From: Corallium rubrum | Lineage: Eukaryota; Cnidaria; Anthozoa; Scleralcyonacea; Coralliidae | Reading direction: 5' to 3' | DNA: 64,000 bases | Assembly (NCBI GenBank): GCA_964035015.1 | Contig: OZ035997.1 | Location: 14,420,536-14,484,535, forward strand | Shown: positions 43,401 through 54,909 of the stretch, in pieces | Layout: the number at the start of each line of letters is the position of its first letter | Position numbering within the stretch: position 1 is the stretch's first letter | Notes under the pieces: model-generated | Database searches by the model: none | Seen by the model: the letters and a program-made list of their open reading frames with translations, nothing else | What the model was told of the DNA's origin: nothing | Made by a program: the position numbers and the translations under genes

Positions 43401-46400
43401 TTTACAACCATGGTTTCTTGGTGTTTTGGGAGGAGTGTTATTCATATTTATTCTTATGTTTCTTATTTGTTGTCTTTGCAAACGGTCATCGTCTAAAAAG
43501 GACGTAGATGATCTTCCTATTCCGTTACAAAGTAGAAGTCAACCTGAATCTATCCGGAAGCCAAGGTAACGCATTCTGTACACATATATCTCTATGCGCG
43601 AGTTACACGATCATGCGCACGCATAATTTTGGCGGACCACAGGCCTACTTTTGGCGGACCACAGGCATACTTTTAGCGGACCACATCACATGCATAGGCA
43701 TAATTTTGGCGGACCACATGCATAGGCATAATTTTGGCGGGCTACAGGCATACTTTTGGCAGGCATAGGCATGATTTTAGTGGGCCATAGGCATACTTTT
43801 GGCGGACCATAGGCATAATTTTGGCGGACCGTAGGCATAATTTTGGCGGACCATAGGCATACTTTTGGCGGACCACAGGCATACTTTTGGCGGACCATAG
43901 GCATGATTTTGGCGGGCCATAGGCATGATTTTGCTGGACCACAGGCATACTTTTGGCGGACCACAGGCATATTTTGGCGGACCACAGGCATACTTTTGGC
44001 GGACCATAGGCAACATTTTGGCGGACCACAGGCATACCTTTGGCGGACCACAGGCATATTTTGGCGGACCACAGGCATACTTTTGGCGGACCATAGGCAA
44101 AATTTTGGCGGACCACAGGCATACCTTTGGCGGACCACATGCATAAGCATACTTTTGGCGGGCCACAGGCATACATTTGGCGGGGCATAGGCATACATTT
44201 GGCGGGGCATGGGCATACTTTTGGCGGGGAATAGGCATACTCTTGGCAGGCCATAGGCATACTTTTGGCGGACCATAGGCATACTTTTGGCGGACCATAA
44301 GCATACTATCGGCGGACTACAGGCACCATCTTGGCGGACCACAGGCATACTTTTGGCGGGGAATAGGCATAATTTTGGCGGACCACAGGCATACTTTTGG
44401 CGGACCATAGGCATACTTTTGGCGGGGCATAGGCATACTTTTGGCAGGGCACAGGCGTACTTTTGGCGGGGCATAGGCATAATTTTGGCAGGCCGTAGGC
44501 ATACTTTTGGCGAGGCATAGGCATACTTTTGGCAGGCCACATGCATACTTTTGGCGGGGCGTAGGCATAATTTTGGCGGACCACATGCATACTTTTGGCG
44601 GGGCGTAGGCATAATTTTGGCGGACCGCAGGCATACTTTTTTTGGCGGACCACATGCATACTTTTTTTGGCGGACCACATGCATACTTTTTTTGGTGGAC
44701 CACATGCATACTTTTTTTGGCGGACCACATGCATACTTTTTTTGGCGGACCACATGCATACTTTTGGCGGGGCGTAGGCATAATTTTGGCGGACCACATG
44801 CATACTTTTTTTGGCGGACCACATGCATACTTTTTTTGGCGGACCACATGCATACTTTTTTTGGCGGACCACATGCATACTTTTTTTGGCGGACCACATG
44901 CATACTTTTGGCGGGGCGTAGGCATAATTTTGGCGGACCACATGCATACTTTTTTTGGCGGACCACATGCATACTTTTTTTGGCGGACCACATGCATACT
45001 TTTTTTGGCGGACCATATGCATACTTTTGGCGGGCCACAGGCATAATTTTTGCGTGCTACATGCATAACAAATGTGGTAAAGGAAAGAAATTCGACAATT
45101 TCTGAAGATATTAGCATCAGGAATTATTTCTATCTTTAAAAATAGTTAAATTTCGTTTAGTATTGGCCACGTAATGCATGTGGCCCGCCAAAATGATGCG
45201 CGCGCAACATCGTGCAACTGGTCTATAGTTTTTACTCTAACGTTGCAAAATTCTAACAAATTATAAAACCCATATACTTGATTGTTTTATATGAATTGTA
45301 GATCGTTATTACGAGACTTTTTGGAAAATTTCAAGTCGATACAATTATTTCTCGTTTTGATTTATATTATTGCCGAATAAGTAAGAGTTACCGAGACGGA
45401 GACAACTACTAGTTAGTTTATTCATGAGATCGTGCCTATATATGAAGCGAAAATTATTATTGTCTTAAATGAATTAAAGAACTCTTAAAACTACAACGTA
45501 ACATCTTTTGCAGATCTTCGTTTCCATGCTTCGTTGTTGAGATATTTCAGTTTCTTTGATATGCAAATTAAACACTTTGACATCACACGTGTATAGTGAG
45601 TTATCGGAGAAAGTTCTATATCTTTGCTATTATCAAACGAAATCACTTCGAAGCCGATCCTGTGCGTCTATTTCGCATTTCAAATCACGGTTGAATTCAA
45701 CAATGTCGAACGATGTTGAATGAAATGTTGAAAGTGTTTGGCCAGGCCTTTATACAAATATAGGAAAACGTTTATGGCTTACTATATTGATCCTATTGAG
45801 TTAATGTAAATATTTTACTCCGAAGAAGGGCTTCGCTTAAAACGTCAGTAAGCAGTTTCGTTGCTGAAAGTCTCAGCAGTTTCCGCCACCTGATTTTGCT
45901 TTATTCAAATTCCTACGCAACACTCTACTTTTGAAATATCGTTGCATGGTATACCCATTCCTTTTGAATTATTTTCATGTTATTTCTTCCAGCGAAAGCC
46001 GTAATACCGAGAGTGATGCGGTGACACCAGGAAGTCGTGGTAGAGAAAGTGTTTCGGAATGTGAGAGTTTGGAAGGACGTCCCAGCAGAGTGTATCGTAA
46101 CAGTAAGTTCAATTCAATTCAATTCAATTCAATTCAATTCAATTCAATTCAATTCAAAACAAAACATATAAATAACAAAACAACCAAGTTATTATATAGT
46201 TTTACGTTGTAATATCAAGTTCCTCTCTGAACGTTTTTCTAGGAAGACGTTATATACTCGCGTCACCGTGTAACTTAGGCCGAGGGTCAGGGGTAAGGAT
46301 TATTCGAGGGGACCATGCATCCAGTCCTTTCACAGCGTTTCTAAAATATGTCGTCAAATTTGTATTTCCAAATTTGTCGTCAAGTTTCAGTAAGCATCAA

Positions 46401-47534
46401 GATTTTAGCAATCTTCTGGATAACCTAACCACAACAAAAATCCTAACCCTAGTCTGAAATCTGGTTTACCGCCTAGCTCCTTGAAAAACCATATTTGAGT
46501 ATTTGACGAATATTTTGGAAAAGTCGCGAGTAGATTGCTCAGGTCCTTTTGAGTAATCCTTTTAACCTCGAATTACAGTATAGGTCGCGGACGTCTTATG
46601 CTGATGATAATGATAATCCTTATAGTCCTTCTCTATCCCTCAATAGTCAACACAAAGCTTAGCCTAATTCGTCTAGTGTACACGCGTAAAAACGCACAAC
46701 TTGTTCACGGTTGTCAACAGGCTGCTACTCGCCGTGGACAATGTTGTGCTGCTCGCCGTGAACAAGTTGTCAACAAGTTGTTCACTTATGGTTCGAACAA
46801 CTTGTTCACGGATAAATCAACAGTCATGAACAAGTTGTTCCAACAGCCCCTTTTTTTCGCCAACAGCGTTGTTCGCACATGATGCAACATGTTGTAACAG
46901 CATGACGAAATAACAACGATGAACAACAATGTTACAACAATGGTGAATATGGTTGATGTATCAACACGTTCTTTGGTTGTTACAACATGCGTGAACAACG
47001 GTTGTTGTTTCATCAAGCAGTAACAACTTGTTGAAACAATGATGAACAATGTTGTTCATTTATCAATGTTGTTCACATATGTCAACAAGTTGTTACAGCA
47101 TTGTTCAGGCAACAATGCTGTAACAACTTGCGAGATTTTTACGCGTGTAGTGCTCGACGTTACTGTAGGTACCTAGTCACCAGTTTTTTCGCGACCATGT
47201 TCCTAGGGCTCAAAATAACTAACTTTGACCGAAATTCTTTTTAGTAAAATTACTGTGTATGATGGGAGATTTTTTATCCCAACCAGCCACACTGAAGTTT
47301 CAGTTTCACTTTGGCTTAAAACACTCCTTGAATCAGCTCATAATTGGGAGTATACTTCGTGCTATGCCTTTTCTTGTTTTATTTGTGATGATAATTTTCT
47401 ATACGGCTGTATTTTTTTAGACGGTTCCCCAAGCGCACCATCCGCCACTAGCGTGAATTTCCCTGAGATTGCCATTACACCAAATAAATATGAAAGAATG
47501 TACCGTTCACTTGATGCCAGAGGAAACGGTAAGG

Positions 47535-47604
<70 letters not shown>

Positions 47605-47798
47605 TACAGACACGAATTCTGTAAATGACATCTAACTAAAACTCATCTATTTGGTAAGTTCATTGGCGTAGTAATTTTTCTAAAAAAAAACGTTGTCTAA
47701 GTCGAGAAAATCAAAGCTAAAGTTTATGTAAATCAAGAGGAATCTGTATCACATATACAGACACTCATTAAACATGGATATTCTTTGTGTTTTCCTCA

Positions 47799-47873
<75 letters not shown>

Positions 47874-50074
47874 GAAATTCATTACTAATTCATGAGTTTT
47901 GCAGCCAATCCAATTTCAGAAATTACGTCACATGTATACCCGGCCCCTCTAAACCCCATACAAACTAAAACCAATGATGCTAATTAGTTACAACCACTAG
48001 TGATGTATACTCTTCTGATACAACCACTAGTGCTTGTAACTAATTAGCATCTCAATATCCCAAAGGGATTTTTACTATTCATTCATTTCACAAGTTGTTT
48101 ACAACACTCGCGTCCTTGTTGTATTGAATATACAATCACTCGCCTTCGGCTCGTCATTGTATATTCAATACAACACGGCCGCTCGTGTTGTAAACATTAC
48201 ATATATATATTTAAAGTACTCATTAATAATTCATGAAGAAAACACAAAAGAAATCATGACCGTGAAGGAGGTTGTATATCTGATACAAACCACACGTGGT
48301 TGTATCAGATATACAATCACTAGTGGTTGTATATTAGGTCCATCTCCGCTCTAAAACATTGAAAATGAGCTTTTTCTGAATTAATCTGAACAAATATTAC
48401 TCATATGAACATCAAAGACTCAGAGTATTTTAAGCTATTTACAATATTCGTGTCCGTGTTGTATTGGATATGACAAGCTCTCGCCTTCGGCTCGAGCTTG
48501 TGTATCCAATACAACACGGCCACTCATATAAATACTACATTGTAAATACTACATATATCTATATCTATATATCTATATATCTATATATATATACAGTATG
48601 TATATATATAATGTATATATATGTATATATATATAATATATATAATATATGTAATGTTTACAACACGAGCGGCCGTGTTGTATTGTATATTCAATACAAC
48701 AAGGACGCGAGTGTTGTAAACAACTTGTGAAATGAATGAATAGTAAAAATCCCTTTGGGATATTGAGATGCTAATTAGTTACAAGCACTAGTGGTTGTAT
48801 CAGAAGAGTATACATCCACTAGTGCTTGTAACTAATTAGCATCATTGGTTTTAGTTTGTATGGGGTTTACAGGGGTATACATGTGACGTAATTTCTGATA
48901 TTGGATTGGCTGCAAAACTCATGAATTAGTAATGAATTTCACAAATATATTTATAATATAGCTACTAATGATATATGAGCTATCTTGCAATTTGATTGGC
49001 TGCATTACTAACTGTATATATCAGCTCATATACAGCGAGTGATGAATAACAAAATGGCGGCGTAGTTTTCTTAAACTATTGCAGATGAAACTGGCTGGTT
49101 TTTTCAACGTATGGCTCAGAAAAACTTGAGCTAAGAAGGGGAAACTAACATTTAACACAAAATACATAACCCAAATGCACAATTTACAAAGTTAAGATGG
49201 TAAATCCGCTTTAAAAATCGTCTTAAGAGTTTACAAAACCCGTTTTGAATTGTCAGCTTGACAATAATGTTTTGTCAGACAAATTAAAATCCACAAGAAT
49301 TGAACTATAACAACACATATTTATGAGTACAACCATTATTATTACTCAGCAAAGTGGGTTTTTGAAGTAATAAATCATTCAGATGGATAAAAACTGTGTT
49401 ATTCTTTCAGGATAAAATATTGAAAAACAACGCGTAATTTTCGCTATTTATAATTATATTTTTAGCTTCTTTGTCCATTTAAAAAGCCAAAGATTCACAA
49501 CCACGACAGATTAAGAAATAAAACACCCATCTTTTGACTTTTCAAAGCTGTTTTTATTCTTCATTCAATCTTTTCAACGTATTTTTTGGCTCTGAGAGAA
49601 AATTCTGAAGCTGTTTTCAACCGGCAAGAAACTTGAAAACATAAACTACAATACGCTGACGGAAGCTCATATATGGCGGATATTCAATTAATATAATTTA
49701 TTGCAATAAATCAACAATTTTGCATTAATTATCATAACATATTTTGCTATATTATAAAACAATTATACCATTCGCTCTCGTCGTATATAAACTCATAGCC
49801 ATATACGACTCGAGCTCATGGTATAATTGTTAAATATATATATATATATATATATTTATATCACGATTGAGTCGGTTTTCTTTGATGTACCGCGGTGTAT
49901 ATACAGGTTATATCCCGTGCATAAATAATTGGATAAAACTTGTCGACAAAACTCGAAAAATCTTGATCGAAACTCTTCGAAATTGACGAAACCTTGTTCG
50001 AAAACCTCCTCAATCGCCATATAAGTCGGCCCCTCGGGTCAATATATGACTTATATCCCGAATATGTATATATG

Positions 50075-50147
<73 letters not shown>

Positions 50148-50453
50148 AGGTTATATACCGAGAACGCGGGATATAAGTCATATATTGACCCGAGGGGCCG
50201 AAGGTCCCGATATGACTTATATCACGATTGAGTCGGTTTTATTTGATGTACCGCGGTGTATATACAGGTTATATCCCGTGCATAAATAATTGGATAAAAC
50301 TTGTCGACAAAACTCGAAAAATCTTGATAGAAACTCTTCGAAATTGACGAAACCTTGTTCGAAAACCTCCTCAATCGTGATATAAGTCGGTTATATACCA
50401 CGAACTTGGGATATTATGTCCCGCTGTTATCACCCTGATAAAGGCGCAAGTAT

Positions 50454-50533
<80 letters not shown>

Positions 50534-53500
50534 TACCTAAAGAAACGCAACTATAAATGCCCCTTCACGACAAATGTATGAATATGCAAGTAATTTTAGG
50601 ATAAAAACGGAATTTTAAAATTGTTTTAGGTGTGAGTTATGGACGTCATCCACAAACGTTTACAGAAGATGACTTTGATAGTCCATCACGATATACATCA
50701 AGAACCCGAAACCCGTATTCGCCTAACCCTAAGCCAGGTAGTCTCAGTGGTGATGGCCGCAGCGATTACGACAACGCAAGACCCGCGTGTGCAAATCATA
50801 GTCCTAATCATGGTCGATCACGCAATCCATATCCTAGTGATGCTCCTCCCGATTATGAAACCGCAATCTCTGAGAACGCTTCTTGTGGCCAGAACCACAA
50901 TGATAATCAGGATGAAAGATCATGCAGTAGTAAAGATGATGGCTATCTTGGTCGCATGCCTTATGGAAAGGAACGCTATGGTAATCCTTCAAGTAGACAG
51001 TCGTCGTGTAGTCCTGGAAGCGAGTGTTCTAACCAGGGAAGTTCTATTGCTGGCCGACGTAAAGGACTAAAACCATTGCCACGTTTGACAATTGCTAGTG
51101 TTAACTGGGCAGATATGCTCCCTCCACCGCCCTCACATCCACCTCCAAGTAGTGTCGCCACTCGCTCTCCCCCACCTTCCCCCACCGCTACTTCTATGTG
51201 TAGCGAGACAACTTATGGTCGTTCTCACGCCTCTTCCTTTATGCCCCGAAGATCAGGCTCAGTAGTTTCCGGAGATATGACGTCAGATCTGGAGAAGGCT
51301 ACTGCTGACTCAGTTTTAAGTGGCAAGTCGAAAGGAAAGTCTGAAAACAAATTACCATTTGATCTGGCTGGTATTACAAGTGATATCATCATGCAATGGG
51401 CAGACTCTGTTACTAATACAAGTGGTTCTGATAATGACTCACCATGCTCTAGTCCTAGTCGTGTTAGTGGCATCAGTAGCGATGGCTCGTTTTTGACTGA
51501 TACAGATTTTGCTAATGCTGTTAAGGCTGCTGCTGAATGTGGTGGGTTCAATATTGATATAGATCTGAATATGTACAAGGCTACGGATCCTATCAGTTTC
51601 CAACCATTTGCAGGAAGTCTGTCGACATACAACCCAGAAACCACCGTCGATTCCACCAAAGACAGGTTTGTTACATGCAGATAAAATTAAGTCTGTTTTA
51701 CTTGAAAAAGAATAGACAAAAAATGACAAAGTAACATATTTTTATAACATAGTTTGATAAACATCTCACGTCACACGTTTGGGAAGCACGGGTGGCGTGT
51801 GCTGTTAGGGCGCTGCCTTTCACCGCTGTAGTTAAGCCCAGTTGGACGGGTTAGTACTTGGGTGGGTGAACGTCTGGGAATAACCCCGTTCTCGAATTTG
51901 AATTTCATGTGAGTAGAGTTTAGTTGGTCTCTCCTGTGCTTCAAGGGTTTTTTGCAGGGTTCTGCGGTTTTCCTCCCTGCGTAAAATCAACACTTTGGTC
52001 TTAGCTTATGTCGTGCACTTTTAACATGAGCCTCTGGCTCGGATGATTGGGAAACCACATCCTGTGCTTACGTCGTTAAATAAATCATTACTCATTACGT
52101 GCATAATGACTTATCCGAGAAGGTCATATATCGTTGCTATTCTCAAATATAATCACTTGAAAATTCTACATGTTTGGTGTTGTGGGAGAAACACACCCAC
52201 ATGCTTCCTTCCAGTTAATTTGGTTTGATAATTGCAAAAATCTATAACTTTATCCAATAAGTCATTATGCACATGTGACGTGAAGTGTTTATCTTGCATA
52301 TGAGACAAACTGAAAGATCTCATTCATCTCAACAAGTAAGCAAGAAAACGAAAAACTGCAAAAGATGTTACTTTTTAGTGGGGTTTTTTTTTCAAATAAG
52401 ACCGACTTAATTTTCGTTTCATAGGCCTTAAATAATTGTTTATTAGTCAAATTAGTTTAATTATAGTTAACTCAGTTAATAGAACATTGCGTCAAGGTAT
52501 TGAGCACTTGCAATATAACTAACTGTCTTATAAATAGTTTTCATCTATGTTATTGTATCGGCAGTAAAATGCACACGAAAGAAGTTACACTATAAGTATA
52601 ATGTATCAGATTCAATTTTAAATTTAGTAAACCGTCGTCAAAGAAAACTAGTTCCAAAGACATTGAAGGTGTGCGCGACGTCTTACGTTCTGGTCGAGGT
52701 CGCCGTTCGCGTTCCGCATTAGAAAGTCCACGTGATCTTTCTCGTCCTTCAGAACCATCTGTCAAAGAAACGTCACCACTGATCTCATCTACTAATCCAG
52801 ACACTAAGAACATAAGGAAACCTAGACAGACTAATGATATGTAAGTTAAACATTGCTTGTGTGTATGAAGACTATATCATCCATGCATGCTTTATTTCAG
52901 AATTTACTTTCAAAATTAAAGCTAAATTTTGTACTTATTATAGACCTAATATTTAGACCCCGTTTACACGATGCTGGTACAATTTGAAAACGGAACAAAA
53001 TCATGCCGTTTAGGCCTTGCGTGTACACGATACCGGCACAAAAATGACATAAAAACGGCACAAAATGAAGACGGGTTCCTTGACGGCATGAAATGAAAAC
53101 GGAACACTAACAGGTATCGTGCAATCACGATATATACGACCACAGTATTCGGGTCAGCAGTATTCACAAAGTCTTCTCAATTCTCATTGGAAGAGAATAG
53201 TCGCATGCTAATCCGTCATTATATTATACCGGCACTGTGTAAACGCAAGATTTTTTGGCCTGTATTTACACACCGGCATGAGTTTGTTCCGTTTTCAAAT
53301 TGTACCGGCATCGTGTAAACGGGGTCTAAGACTATTATATAAGACCCCGTTTACACGATGCCGATACAATTTGAAGACGAAACAAAATCATGCCGGTGTG
53401 CAAATACAGCATATAACATTTAATGTTATTTTTGTGCCGGTATCGTGTAAACGCAAGGCCCTAAACGGCATGCTTTTGTTCCGTTTTCAAATTGTACCGG

Positions 53501-54813
53501 CATCGTGTAAACGGGGTCTAAGACCCTGTTTACACGAAGCGGTTGACATTTGACATGACAGTCCAATCGGATCGAAAAACGCGACTGAAATCAATCCGGG
53601 CACATGTTTACATGGAGAATCCGATCTGCTTGGAACATTGTTTTCGGTTCTGGAACACTATTTTCTGTGCTTCCTTCATCAATGTCTGCTATTTAGCACG
53701 ACACACACCAACTTCACTCATGCGTCTCAAGTCATTTTCAAGTCAAACCGTGTTTAGATGAATCAGATTGGACCTTCAAGTCGATCCTTGCTTGAATCTC
53801 AAGTCAATCCACTCAACTCCGTGGATTGACTTCAGCCATCCGTTTCGGGTGGAGAAAAGAGATTTGGACAACAAGGAGAAGCAACATGGGAGATTAGACT
53901 TGAACACTCAATCTGCTTCATGTAAACAGGGCCTAATTCAGGCATGCTTTATTTTCGATTTGTGTTCCAAAATTGAAGCACTATACATATGGAAATTATA
54001 CATACTTTATTTCAAAATTGTTTTAAAATTGAAGCAGTATAAATTTATATGAATATCTTAAAATTAATACATACATACATACATACATACATACATACAT
54101 ACATACATACATACATACATACATACATACATACATACATACATACATACATACATACATACATACATACATACATACATACATACATACATACATACAT
54201 ACATACATACATACATACATACATACATACATACATACATACATACATACATACATACATACATACATACATACATACATACATACATACATACATACAT
54301 ACATACATACATACATACATACATACATACATACATACATACATACATACATACATACATACATACACAAATATACACAAACAAACAGACAAAAAATAAT
54401 AAACTAGAGTGCACTCAGAGACTGCATACATACCTCCGCCAGCGGGTTATTAGAGACGTTTAAAAAGAAAAGGAGCCATCCCACTAACCAGGCTAGCTCA
54501 CGAGACCAACACATGCATTTATGAATAAAATGCTTGATTGCACTCGTATCAAAATTATGCAAAAATAAAATAAGGATAATGAGCGCAATCAAGCAGTTCT
54601 TCTACACGGTTATTAATTTTTCATCCAAATTTTGACTAAATTCAACCAAAATTTAATGGATTGGTCGTTGGGCTATGGCCAACCCTTCTGCAAACTTTCA
54701 TGAAAACCGGTGCAATACTTTTTGAGATATCCTGGCGACAGACAAACAAACAAACAAACAAACAAACAAACAAACAAACAAACAAACAAACAAACAAACA
54801 AACAAACAAACAA

Positions 54814-54909
<96 letters not shown>

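Larger units (their letters stand above)
43566..45992 (+). other. Robo intron 8, dominated by a minisatellite
   Basis: Minisatellite at 43628-45055. The rest (45056-45992) has no exon. 45825-45860 contains a degenerate Penelope-type word. Confidence 0.7.
46103..47420 (+). other. Robo intron 9
   Basis: It starts gtaagttc and runs at once into an AATTC pentamer array. A CAAC/GTTG-rich inverted-repeat element follows (46679-47149). Confidence 0.7.
47529..50629 (+). other. Robo intron 10
   Basis: 3.1 kb, mostly repeats: an AT array from 8 bp after the donor, a 1.1-kb foldback element, direct repeats around another AT array, and a final AT array ending about 100 bp before exon 11. Confidence 0.75.

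Noticed and set aside
43686..45044. 452-codon open frame on the minus strand
   Set aside because: Entirely inside the 22-26-bp minisatellite of Robo intron 8. Parallel frames are also long, and there is no start context, signal or domain.
43628..45055. CRISPR-like regular array
   Set aside because: The units are contiguous and related along their whole length. There are no unique spacers, and the host is eukaryotic.
54023..54431. CMYV and THIH repeat frames
   Set aside because: Translations of the (ACAT)n array.
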